Notes: generated by a model not told the origin, from the letters alone. 10,805 nt of DNA from an uncultured Lachnobacterium sp. (GCA_900548765.1 URLU01000065.1:1-10805); one strand, 5' to 3'; shown: positions 1-5,862, numbered from the stretch's first letter. Numbers and translations: made by a program.

Positions 1-277
1 CTGCCTCAATTTCCTCGATTTCAGCAAGGCTTCTGCCGTTTTTCTCAAGTGTCTCTTTAACCTCATCATAGAGTCCAAGGTTGATTAAGTTATTTGATAA
101 AAGCTTTCCGATAAGGAACTCAGCTGAAATATAGTAGAGCTTTTTCTTTCCCTTGTTAGAAATCTTCTTCTCTGCCTTGTCTTTTACAAGGTCAAGAAGT
201 GCAAAGTAGATTTCCTCATTTGAGCTTACTGAGATTCCTTTCTGAAGTTTTGTTTCAATTTCCTGCATAATTGCCAT
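1..277 (-). CDS. glgP: Glycogen/maltodextrin phosphorylase, N-terminal part (cut by window edge)
   Basis: The 92 visible residues are the N-terminus of a family-35 alpha-glucan phosphorylase. This PLP enzyme releases glucose-1-phosphate from glycogen or maltodextrin in the cytoplasm. The recognisable segment is at about residues 48-73: YYISAEFLIGKLL, then SNNLINLGLYDEV, close to the family signature YYxSxEFLxGRLLxNNLxNLGLYDEV. The start is the ATG at 277-275, with GGAGG (revcomp of 285-290) 7 nt upstream; an in-frame ATG at 268 has no such site. The catalytic and PLP-binding parts lie outside the window, so glycogen and maltodextrin phosphorylase cannot be told apart. It diverges from an AraC-type regulator that may control it. 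Confidence 0.88.
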   Translation of the reverse strand, partial: MAIMQEIETKLQKGISVSSNEEIYFALLDLVKDKAEKKISNKGKKKLYYISAEFLIGKLLSNNLINLGLYDEVKETLEKNGRSLAEIEEIEA

Positions 278-360
278 TTCTATACCCTCCGTATATGTTT
301 TATTTATGCTTACTTCAATTACTATCTTTGTTTCATGCTCTTAGTATATGCTCATACACT

Positions 361-396
361 GTACAATTCTTGCAATATTAGGGCAAAAAATTGTAC
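361..396. promoter_or_regulatory. Candidate operator: inverted GTACAATT pair (third copy at 509-516)
   Basis: GTACAATT at 361-368 faces its exact reverse complement AATTGTAC at 389-396, 20 nt apart. A third direct copy is at 509-516. Both inner flanks are similar (CTTGC and TTTTGC), which extends the half-sites. A possible -10 for the phosphorylase gene (TATACT on the minus strand, 348-343) has no clear -35, and the first box lies where the -35 would be. That layout fits an activator-dependent promoter. The neighbouring AraC-type protein is the natural candidate; this is inference. Confidence 0.4.
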
Positions 397-560
397 TATC
401 CTATCATTTTTCGTGCTTTTTAGTGGTTTTTCAAGGAGAATCATGTTATTATTATTGCATGAAACTTTTGACATTTATGCATTTGTGCCAAATTACGAAG
501 AGAAAAATGTACAATTTGTCCAATCAGACATGCAACAGACATCTTATCTAATACATGCAA

Positions 561-590
561 TTTACAAAGACTACCAACATTTTCTATATA
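561..590 (+). promoter_or_regulatory. Candidate sigma-A promoter for the AraC-type regulator
   Basis: TTTACA at 561-566 and TATATA at 585-590 are separated by 18 nt. A start about 7 nt downstream would give a leader of roughly 16 nt, ending in the GGAG site and ATG at 614. This supports the short start of the regulator over the long open frame from 335. Confidence 0.4.
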
Positions 591-613
591 TAGCAGACAG
601 CCGGAGAATATTT

Positions 614-1486
614 ATGAACATACTGGAATACGAAAATTATCACGAAGAAAAAGAACATGCAGGGCTTGATTTTCCCTACAACACCTACCTATGCTCCATC
701 CCACTTGATTTTTCACAGGTGCCGCTGCATTGGCATGACGAGATGGAAATTGTATACATCAAAAAAGGCCAGGGGCTTGTGACTGTGGACTTTAAGCAGT
801 ACCGTGTCAATGCAAAGACCCTTATCTTTATTCTGCCGGGTCAGCTCCACTCAATCGCCCAGTACAAGGACGAAAGTATGGAATACGAAAACATTATTTT
901 TAACCCAAGCATGCTGACGCCCAAAAACACAGACCAGACCACAGCAAGCTTTCTCGATCCGCTTATCCACGGCAAAATCACTGTGCCCACTGTTTTTACA
1001 CCAGTCTATCCCTACTATACGGATGTGGTTGCGCCTATTGATGCCTGTGATGAAATCTGTAAGACCAAGCCTCAGGGCTATGAGCTTTATATAAAAAGCA
1101 TGCTCTTTCAGTTTTTCTTTATATTGGATAACCGCTGCCGAAACCTGACTAAGCCGCCCAAGAATAAGAAGGCTCTGGATAAGATGAAGGTAGTGCTTAA
1201 GTATGTGGAAAATAATTATGCACAGAAGATAACAATTGCTGAGGTTTCTGATATTGTGGGATTTTCCGAATCGCATTTTATGCGCTATTTTAAGGAAACT
1301 ATGGGGACATCCTTTGTTGATTATCTGAAGGAATACAGGCTGACCATGGCTGCGAGACTCCTGCAGAGCTCGGAGGATTCGGTGCTGTCCATTGCTGCGG
1401 AGGTGGGGTTTGAAAATTTGTCTTATTTTAACAGGGCATTTAAGGGAAGGTATGGGATGACGCCGCTGCAGTATCGGAAAAGTTGA
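614..1486 (+). CDS. AraC-family transcriptional regulator (cupin sensor + AraC HTH)
   Basis: A 290-residue AraC/XylS-type regulator. The N-terminal half is a cupin-like ligand-sensing domain, with LHWHDEMEIVYI at about 39-50 and ILPGQLHSI at 73-81. The C-terminal 100 residues hold the two helix-turn-helix units of the AraC DNA-binding domain: about 207-228 (ITIAEVSDIVGFSESHFMR) and 257-278 (VLSIAAEVGFENLSYFNRAF), ending in the typical GMTPLQYRKS. I chose the ATG at 614 because GGAG (603-606) sits 7 nt upstream, the total length is usual for the family, and the homologous part starts here. The upstream in-frame extension to 335 looks non-coding. The divergent glucan phosphorylase gene suggests a role in sugar or storage-glucan use, but the ligand cannot be read from the sequence. 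Its stop is only 5 nt from a large inverted-repeat element. Confidence 0.88.
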   Translation: MNILEYENYHEEKEHAGLDFPYNTYLCSIPLDFSQVPLHWHDEMEIVYIKKGQGLVTVDFKQYRVNAKTLIFILPGQLHSIAQYKDESMEYENIIFNPSMLTPKNTDQTTASFLDPLIHGKITVPTVFTPVYPYYTDVVAPIDACDEICKTKPQGYELYIKSMLFQFFFILDNRCRNLTKPPKNKKALDKMKVVLKYVENNYAQKITIAEVSDIVGFSESHFMRYFKETMGTSFVDYLKEYRLTMAARLLQSSEDSVLSIAAEVGFENLSYFNRAFKGRYGMTPLQYRKS

Positions 1487-1491
1487 TGGGG

Positions 1492-1765
1492 CTTGAGGGG
1501 GAGTGGCTCGGATATGCCACGGTGCTAGCCCGGTATTTGCGACGGGTTCTGGATATAAGATTTTCTAAATGTTCTGGTGTAGGTGGATTAGACTTGACGC
1601 AACCGCTCAATATTCGCCATCCATGGCTCAGGTCTCGCTCTCGGCAACGTCCTGTTGCCGAGTTGCTGGGAAGCGTACAGAACATTAAGAAAATCTAATA
1701 TCCGACACAAGTCGCTAATGCCGGGCTAGCGCCGTGGCATATCCTATCTCTACCCTTGCCTCAAG
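1492..1765 (+). repeat. Large hairpin element, copy 1 (shares core with 4962-5171)
   Basis: A 274-nt imperfect inverted repeat. Outer tips CTTGAGG (1492-1498) and CCTCAAG (1759-1765) are complementary. The main outer stem pairs 1510-1543 with 1711-1744: 34 positions with one T-T mismatch and two pairs that are U-G only if the plus strand is the RNA. A conserved 7-nt internal loop on each side (1544-1550, 1704-1710) leads to an inner 26-nt stem (1551-1576 with 1678-1703). The centre contains a perfect 9-bp hairpin, CTCGGCAAC-GTCCT-GTTGCCGAG (1640-1662). The core matches copy 2, including TTGACGCAACCG and CCTGTTGCCGAGTTGCTG, but the outer stem sequence does not. Open frames through it are spurious. 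It may be a structured RNA, or a MITE-like hairpin that could also end araC transcription; there is no U-run after it. Confidence 0.8.
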
Positions 1766-1949
1766 CAACTAATTTATCAATTATGATTATCTACCATTAT
1801 GCTTATTTATTAGAAAATACTATCGAAACAAACATACTTCCACTAATTAGCATCATAGAATTATACAATCACACATTTCAATTACAAATATTTGTCTATC
1901 CTATACTTTCTTCTTCAGAACTGCCACAGTCATTAATTGATACCAATAA
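1766..1949. other. AT-rich intergenic stretch
   Basis: 184 nt of very AT-rich sequence between hairpin element copy 1 and the 3' end of the PAP2 gene. A short open frame crosses it but lacks a ribosome binding site and is of low complexity. I see no clear intrinsic terminator for the minus-strand operon that ends at 1950. Confidence 0.5.
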
Positions 1950-2450
1950 TTAGATAATTAGATAACCCAATACTCCTGCAGCAATTCCGCATATGGCTCC
2001 TGCAGCTACGTCACTGATATAGTGTACCCCTGATATTACTCTGACTACCGCCATGCCGGCTGCCAGTACAAGAAGTACTGTTCCTGCCCATACCAATGGA
2101 CTCCAGCACAAATAGGTCATGGCTATTATAAAGGCAGAAAACACATGCCTGCTGGGAAAGGATTTCCCTGCTGTGTCCTTCTGGATTACCGGAGGGATGT
2201 CAAAGTGCTCATAGGGGCGCTTTCTGTTCAGCATATATCTGAATACTGTCACGATTATGAAGCTGTCTAAGGGTACAATTATGGCTCTTATCAGCCTTTC
2301 ATCCTGATTGTATGCGTAATAGGCTAAAAGTCCCATATAAAGTACCACCATCGCATATGTAATTATCTTGTTTATTATATGTAACGACCTCGACAGCTTC
2401 GCATTTTCGCGAAACGGTCTGGTCATTTTGAGATAGGTATCTTTTTTCAT
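1950..2450 (-). CDS. PAP2-family membrane phosphatase
   Basis: A 166-residue polytopic membrane protein of the PAP2 superfamily (lipid phosphate or undecaprenyl-pyrophosphate phosphatases). The three active-site motifs are in order. Motif 1 is R71 followed by RP at 78-79, with Arg where Lys is usual in KX6RP. Motif 2 is SFPSRH at 97-102, carrying the catalytic His102, with Arg101 replacing the common Gly of PSGH. Motif 3 is R137, H143, D147 (R-X5-H-X3-D). Hydrophobic segments lie at about 29-47, 55-71, 103-117, 119-140 and 148-166. The start ATG at 2450 is preceded by an AGAGGA site, and the lipoprotein gene ends 20 nt upstream, so the two are probably co-transcribed from the sigma-G-type promoter at 2911-2939. 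The substrate is unknown; a role in forespore membrane lipid or cell-wall carrier metabolism is inference. Confidence 0.85.
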   Translation of the reverse strand: MKKDTYLKMTRPFRENAKLSRSLHIINKIITYAMVVLYMGLLAYYAYNQDERLIRAIIVPLDSFIIVTVFRYMLNRKRPYEHFDIPPVIQKDTAGKSFPSRHVFSAFIIAMTYLCWSPLVWAGTVLLVLAAGMAVVRVISGVHYISDVAAGAICGIAAGVLGYLII

Positions 2451-2470
2451 CCTTATCCTCTGCCTTAAAA

Positions 2471-2878
2471 CTAATTTCCGTTTGTCACAGAATTTACAGT
2501 CCCATTATTACTATTGTTTGAGTTATTGGCTTTCTGGGCATCTCTGGCTGCCTTATCGTTCTTGCTGCTATCTGTGGCATTATCTGCACCATTCTCCACA
2601 TCATCACCCAGATTCTCAACTCCGTCTACAATTCCATCGCCTACGTCCTCTGCGGCGTCAAGCACATCATCTGCGGCTCCTGCTGCTCCATCAATCACAT
2701 TCTGTCCTGCATCATTGATTTCAGAACCGGCATCCTTGATGCCGTCTCCAAGTGTTGAAGTGTCCTCAACTACTGAGTCCTTATTAGTGTCCTTCTTGTC
2801 GTTTGTTCCACAGGCAACCAGTACTCCTACTGCTGTAATAACAAGTGCTGTCAAAATAATCCATTTAATTTTTTTCAT
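2471..2878 (-). CDS. Acidic low-complexity lipoprotein, LEA-like
   Basis: A 135-residue secreted lipoprotein that I cannot assign to a named family. A short positive N-terminus (MKKIK) and a hydrophobic stretch at 7-22 end in the lipobox LVAC, with lipidation at Cys23. The mature part has no hydrophobic core. It is rich in Asp, Gly, Ala and Asn, and residues 44-102 repeat a loose unit of about seven residues with regularly spaced Ile/Val between D/G/N (for example GDGIVDGVENLGDDVENG at 80-97). The C-terminus is an Asn/Ser tail. This pattern resembles LEA-like or amphipathic-helix proteins. GGAG lies 9 nt before the ATG at 2878. The sigma-G-type promoter immediately upstream suggests forespore expression, which would place the lipoprotein on the inner spore membrane. 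The function is unknown. Confidence 0.82.
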   Translation of the reverse strand: MKKIKWIILTALVITAVGVLVACGTNDKKDTNKDSVVEDTSTLGDGIKDAGSEINDAGQNVIDGAAGAADDVLDAAEDVGDGIVDGVENLGDDVENGADNATDSSKNDKAARDAQKANNSNNSNNGTVNSVTNGN

Positions 2879-2910
2879 TATACAAATCTCCTTTTTTCAT
2901 CGTATGAGAC

Positions 2911-2939
2911 TAGTATGGTGAAAAAATCAAATATTATGC
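2911..2939 (-). promoter_or_regulatory. Sigma-G-type (forespore) promoter for lipoprotein-PAP2 operon
   Basis: On the minus strand GCATA (revcomp of 2935-2939) and CATACTA (revcomp of 2911-2917) are separated by 17 nt. The published Bacillus sigma-G consensus is GHATR, 17-18 nt, CATNHTA, and both boxes fit it without a mismatch. The -35 overlaps the tetR stop codon. The predicted start is about 26 nt before the lipoprotein ATG, leaving room for the ribosome binding site. Confidence 0.65.
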
Positions 2940-3461
2940 ATCATAAAGCAAATGGTCCAGCAGAAATATAAAAAATCTGCAATTGCTCTCTCCTGTTCTG
3001 ATGAGTGCCATTATATTATTCAATACATATTCGCAAAACGCTTTCTGGTTCAGCTCCATATTCCAGATAGAGCCTATGACCCGCTCATCTGCCTCCAGCA
3101 CCCTCATAAACAGCCCAAGCGCCTGGTCTTTGGTGGTTTCATCCATGGCGGAAAGCCAGCTTATGTCATGCCTGTAAAGTCTGCCATACAAAAATCCATA
3201 GTACTGTTCCAGAAACATTGTAAATCCCATCCCTGGTCTGAAAAGCTGCTCCTGATCCTTTAATATATTATTCCAGAAGTGTTCTGATACTGCGGTCATA
3301 AGTGCTTCCTTATCCTTGTAATAGTTGTACATGGAACCCACTGCAATATTTAAGGATGCCGCAAGCTTTCTGATGCTTACCTGGTCTACACCTTCCTCTA
3401 TGGCTATATTTAAAGCATGTTCTAATATTTCTTCTTTGGTAGTTACACGTTGTTTCATCAT
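2934..3461 (-). CDS. TetR-family transcriptional regulator
   Basis: A 175-residue TetR/AcrR-type repressor. Residues 8-55 form the TetR DNA-binding domain: KEEILEHALNIAIEEG, then VSIRKLAASLNIAVGSMYNY, then YKDKEALM, the classic helix-turn-helix followed by the Y-x-K-E-L-like helix 4. The C-terminal ligand domain is all-helical and not recognisable to a subgroup. It starts 12 nt after the spoVAE stop and reads as the third gene of a spoVAD-spoVAE-tetR unit. The start shows two consecutive Met codons (3461, 3458) and no good Shine-Dalgarno, so translation may be weak or coupled to spoVAE. Its targets are unknown; the divergent or autoregulatory layout usual for TetR genes is absent here. Confidence 0.88.
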   Translation of the reverse strand: MMKQRVTTKEEILEHALNIAIEEGVDQVSIRKLAASLNIAVGSMYNYYKDKEALMTAVSEHFWNNILKDQEQLFRPGMGFTMFLEQYYGFLYGRLYRHDISWLSAMDETTKDQALGLFMRVLEADERVIGSIWNMELNQKAFCEYVLNNIMALIRTGESNCRFFIFLLDHLLYDA

Positions 3462-3473
3462 AATGTAATCATT

Positions 3474-3830
3474 TTATCTTTTCATTTTAGGTTTTGTCAA
3501 CAAGGATGCTATATAAGAAAAAATAAGTGCTGCTGATACTCCTACCGCACAGGCTGTAAAGCCTCCCTTAAAAAGTCCCAGTGCTCCCTCCTCATCAATT
3601 GCCTGCTTCATGCCCTTCCACAGTACATTTCCAAAGCCCAGAAGCGGCACATTGGCTCCCGCTCCTGCCCATTTTGAAAATGGCTCATATATGCCGATTG
3701 CTCCAAGCACAGCCCCTGTGCACACCAGAAGCACCATTATACGCCCCGGCATCATCTTGGTTTTTTCCATAAGAATCTGAACCAGGGCACATATTATTCC
3801 ACCAACCACAAAAGCTTTTACATAATCCAT
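3474..3830 (-). CDS. spoVAE: Stage V sporulation protein AE (SpoVAEb type)
   Basis: A 118-residue membrane protein of the SpoVAC/SpoVAE family, part of the channel complex that moves Ca-dipicolinic acid across the inner forespore membrane. Hydrophobic segments are at about 4-20, 31-49, 60-70 and 88-110. The family signature GAGANVPLLGFGN (56-68) is visible and parallels GAGALVPITGFAN in the SpoVAC of this locus. The ATG at 3830 follows the spoVAD stop by 2 nt, and its GGAGG site (7 nt upstream) lies inside the last codons of spoVAD, so the two are translationally coupled. The length equals that of known SpoVAEb proteins. Confidence 0.93.
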   Translation of the reverse strand: MDYVKAFVVGGIICALVQILMEKTKMMPGRIMVLLVCTGAVLGAIGIYEPFSKWAGAGANVPLLGFGNVLWKGMKQAIDEEGALGLFKGGFTACAVGVSAALIFSYIASLLTKPKMKR

Positions 3831-3832
3831 TT

Positions 3833-4888
3833 CTACACCTCCACATGTTCAATCACAACTGCATGGGCAATTCCCGGCACCGACTGCCCCTCATTAAAGC
3901 TGACAGGGGAGAGCAGGGCTCCCGTTGGCACAAATAATATCTTTTTAAGCTCTCCACTGGCGATTAGTGGGAGATAATAGGCTGACAATACACTTGCCGA
4001 ACAGCCACAGCCGCTTCCACCGGCTCCTGTTTTCTGCTCTGTTCCGTCAAAAATCTTAACCCCGCAGTCCTCATGCTGTCTGCTTATGTCATAACCACGC
4101 TCCTTCAGCATGGTGGTAAGAATTTTGCTTCCAATCGTTCCCAAATCTCCTGTTATGATTTTGTCATAGGTCTTGGGGTTCGTGCCAAAATCCCTAAAAT
4201 GAGTCTCTATGGTCTCACAGGCGGCTGGTGCCATTGCAGCCCCCATGTTCATAGAATCCTTAATGCCATAGTCAACTATAACTCCTGTGGTGACACCGCT
4301 TATAGCTCCAAGCACATCCTTTCCTTCATCCTTCCTGCTTCCTAAGATGTAAGCCCCAGAGCCTGTCACTGTCCAGGTGGCGCATACCGGTCTCTGATTG
4401 GCATATTCAAGTGGAAAACGAAACTGCTTCTCCGCACTGGCAAAATGACTTGAGGTAACTGCTGCCACATAATCAGCATAGCCTGCTGAAACTGTCATGG
4501 CCGCAAGGCTTAAGCTTTCTCCACAGGTCGAACAGGCTCCATAGAGTCCAAACATGGGAATCTCGAAGCTTTCCAATCCAAAGGATGACGCCATAGCCTG
4601 TCCCAGCAGGTCTCCGGCAAAAACATAGCGGATTTCCTTTGATGTTAGTCCCGCCTTACCAATTGCAAGTGTTAAGGCCGCCTTTTGCAAGGCTGCTTCC
4701 GCCATCTCCCATGTCTCCTCACCAAACCTGTCATTTTCACCAACCACATCAAATAAATCTCCCAGCGGTCCCTCTGCCTCCTTTGTTCCAACTACAGATG
4801 CGCTTTGCAGTATATAAGCGGGCTTATCCAGGCTTATGCTTCTGCTGCCTATCTGTGGCGCAGCAGTTTTTGCTTTTCCAGTACTCAT
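3833..4888 (-). CDS. spoVAD: Stage V sporulation protein AD (thiolase-fold DPA-binding protein)
   Basis: A 351-residue SpoVAD, the peripheral subunit of the SpoVA complex that binds dipicolinic acid on a thiolase-like fold. The conserved block around the former thiolase Cys is present (GLYGACSTCGESLSLAAM, about 114-131), as are the GDLLGQ (92-97), RPVCATWTVTGSGAY (166-180) and TGDLGTIGS regions. The start is the ATG at 4888, with GGAGG (revcomp of 4895-4899) 6 nt upstream. The frame stays open 81 codons further, to 5131, but that extension is encoded by hairpin element copy 2 and has no homology to SpoVAD. Unlike the usual spoVAC-AD-AE order, spoVAC is not adjacent; element copy 2, a terminator, apt and trmO intervene. 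I see no convincing sigma-G box directly upstream. Confidence 0.95.
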   Translation of the reverse strand: MSTGKAKTAAPQIGSRSISLDKPAYILQSASVVGTKEAEGPLGDLFDVVGENDRFGEETWEMAEAALQKAALTLAIGKAGLTSKEIRYVFAGDLLGQAMASSFGLESFEIPMFGLYGACSTCGESLSLAAMTVSAGYADYVAAVTSSHFASAEKQFRFPLEYANQRPVCATWTVTGSGAYILGSRKDEGKDVLGAISGVTTGVIVDYGIKDSMNMGAAMAPAACETIETHFRDFGTNPKTYDKIITGDLGTIGSKILTTMLKERGYDISRQHEDCGVKIFDGTEQKTGAGGSGCGCSASVLSAYYLPLIASGELKKILFVPTGALLSPVSFNEGQSVPGIAHAVVIEHVEV

Positions 4889-4917
4889 ATGATACCTCCG
4901 TTTAAACATACTTTGTA

Positions 4918-4946
4918 TTGCAGAGACTGGGATCAAAATATATTTT
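4918..4946 (+). promoter_or_regulatory. Weak candidate sigma-A promoter reading into hairpin element copy 2
   Basis: On the plus strand TTGCAG (4918-4923) and TATTTT (4941-4946) are spaced by 17 nt. A start near 4953 would fall just before the 40-bp outer stem beginning at 4962. It would transcribe the element in the orientation favoured by its wobble pairs, antisense to the spoVAD leader. Confidence 0.25.
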
Positions 4947-4961
4947 AGGTAATTAGGTATT

Positions 4962-5171
4962 GAACTGGGATGCTGCGCTAGGATATTCAGCCGCTTCTGA
5001 CGAGTTACGGATATAATATTTTCTAAATGCCCTGATAAAAATATTGGCAATTTGACGCAACCGTTCGACATCCTGTTGCCGAGTTGCTGAAATGAGAACA
5101 GGACATTAAGAAAATCTAATATCCTGCACAAGTCAGAAGTGGCTGAATATCCTAGCGCAGCATCCCAGTTC
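4962..5171 (+). repeat. Large hairpin element, copy 2 (shares core with 1492-1765)
   Basis: A 210-nt inverted repeat. The outer stem pairs 4962-5001 with 5132-5171: 40 positions, all complementary except one that is G-U on the plus strand. Seven-nt internal loops (5002-5008; 5125-5131, ending CACAA as in copy 1) lead to a 26-nt inner stem (5009-5034 with 5099-5124) with four mismatches. The core (about 4999-5134) matches copy 1 in GACGCAACCG, CATCCTGTTGCCGAG and the inner arms, but lacks about 37 nt, including the left half of copy 1's central hairpin. The outer stem is unrelated in sequence to that of copy 1 yet equally self-complementary. It lies in the same orientation as copy 1 and has no obvious target duplication. 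Confidence 0.82.
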
Positions 5172-5255
5172 TACGTCACGAAACATATTTCGATACACAA
5201 TCCCATAAAATTATGCTGTATAAGAAATTATAAAATAACTTCCTATCTGGTAAAC

Positions 5256-5285
5256 AAAAAGAGCTTCGCAAGCGAAACTCTTTTT
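5256..5285 (-). terminator. Rho-independent terminator of trmO-apt (possibly bidirectional)
   Basis: On the minus strand AAAAAGAG, a T-G wobble pair, and TTCG-CTTG-CGAA give a stem of about 13 bp with a tetraloop, ending in CTCTTTTT. It lies 52 nt after the apt stop. The A/T symmetry would also let it work on the plus strand. It separates apt transcription from spoVAD. Confidence 0.75.
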
Positions 5286-5337
5286 AGTATCATTATGTAC
5301 TTTATAAACAAAAATATTCTCTTATATCAGTGCCCTA

Positions 5338-5862
5338 TTAAGCTCCCTCATATTTAACTACAGAAGCAATATCGTAATCCTTAAGGAATTCGCGTCCCTT
5401 AAGTCCTGCAAGCTCGATTAAGAATACCATTTTAACAACCTCTCCACCAAGCTCCTCAACAAGCTCAGCAGCAGCCTTCATTGTACCACCTGTTGCAATA
5501 AGGTCATCAATAAGGACAACCTTCTGTCCCGGCTTGATTGCATCCTTGTGAATCTCGATTGTAGCTGTGCCATACTCTAAATCATATGTCTTTGATACAG
5601 TCTCACATGGAAGCTTTCCTGCCTTACGAACCATAACGAATGGCTTGTTTAAGAGATATGCGATTGGCATACCAAATACAAAGCCTCTTGACTCTGCTCC
5701 TGCGATAATATCACAGTCAACTCCCTCTAAGCATTTAACCATCTCGTCAATTGCAAGCTTAAGTCCTTCTGCATCCTGAAGTACACTTGTAACATCACGG
5801 AATATTATGCCTTTCTCTGGGAAGTCAGGAATACTTCTTACATAATCTTCTACCTTTTTCAT
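5338..5862 (-). CDS. apt: Adenine phosphoribosyltransferase
   Basis: A 174-residue type I phosphoribosyltransferase that converts adenine and PRPP to AMP in the cytosol (purine salvage). The PRPP-binding motif VVLIDDLIATGGT is at 115-127, and the N-terminal IPDFPEKGIIFRDVT (11-25) and AGAESRGFVFG (54-64) are typical of bacterial Apt. The length matches the family. The ATG at 5862 is preceded by AGGAGG with 9 nt spacing. It lies 48 nt downstream of trmO and is followed by a strong terminator. A TGTAAC-N6-GTTACA inverted repeat sits in the gap to trmO. Confidence 0.96.
   Translation of the reverse strand: MKKVEDYVRSIPDFPEKGIIFRDVTSVLQDAEGLKLAIDEMVKCLEGVDCDIIAGAESRGFVFGMPIAYLLNKPFVMVRKAGKLPCETVSKTYDLEYGTATIEIHKDAIKPGQKVVLIDDLIATGGTMKAAAELVEELGGEVVKMVFLIELAGLKGREFLKDYDIASVVKYEGA

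Larger units (their letters stand above)
278..613. other. Divergent intergenic region glgP / araC-type regulator
   Basis: This 336-nt AT-rich region separates two divergent genes. An open frame runs in phase with the regulator from 335 to 613, but it lacks a good ribosome binding site at its start and resembles no protein domain, so I treat it as non-coding. The region holds three GTACAATT boxes, a possible minus-strand -10 (TATACT, revcomp of 343-348) for the phosphorylase gene, and a sigma-A-like promoter for the regulator; these are listed separately. Confidence 0.6.
4889..5337. other. Intergenic region between apt and spoVAD
   Basis: This 449-nt region holds, from the spoVAD side, a spoVAD leader of about 70 nt, hairpin element copy 2 (4962-5171), a small adjacent hairpin CGAAA-CATA-TTTCG (5179-5192), the apt terminator (5256-5285), and otherwise AT-rich sequence without a gene. 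A spoVAD promoter must lie here because of the terminator, but I could not pick one with confidence. Confidence 0.5.

Noticed and set aside
335..613. N-terminal extension of the AraC-type regulator (93 extra codons)
   Set aside because: No ribosome binding site at 335, no domain similarity, and the usual family length and a GGAG site support the start at 614. The stretch also contains the likely promoter and operator boxes.
1483..1698. Short open frames on both strands across element copy 1
   Set aside because: They lie within the inverted repeat, lack ribosome binding sites, and similar peptide text in copy 2 follows from the shared repeat sequence.
1769..1953. Partial inverted similarity (CTAATTTATCAATTA against TAATTGATA...AATTAG) flanking the AT-rich gap
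   Set aside because: Very AT-rich and imperfect over a loop of about 150 nt; expected by chance.
2482..2921. Plus-strand open frames opposite the lipoprotein gene (up to 135 codons, Ser/Pro/Ala-rich)
   Set aside because: Shadow frames of the low-complexity Asp/Ala/Gly codons; the minus frame has a signal peptide, lipobox, ribosome binding site and promoter.
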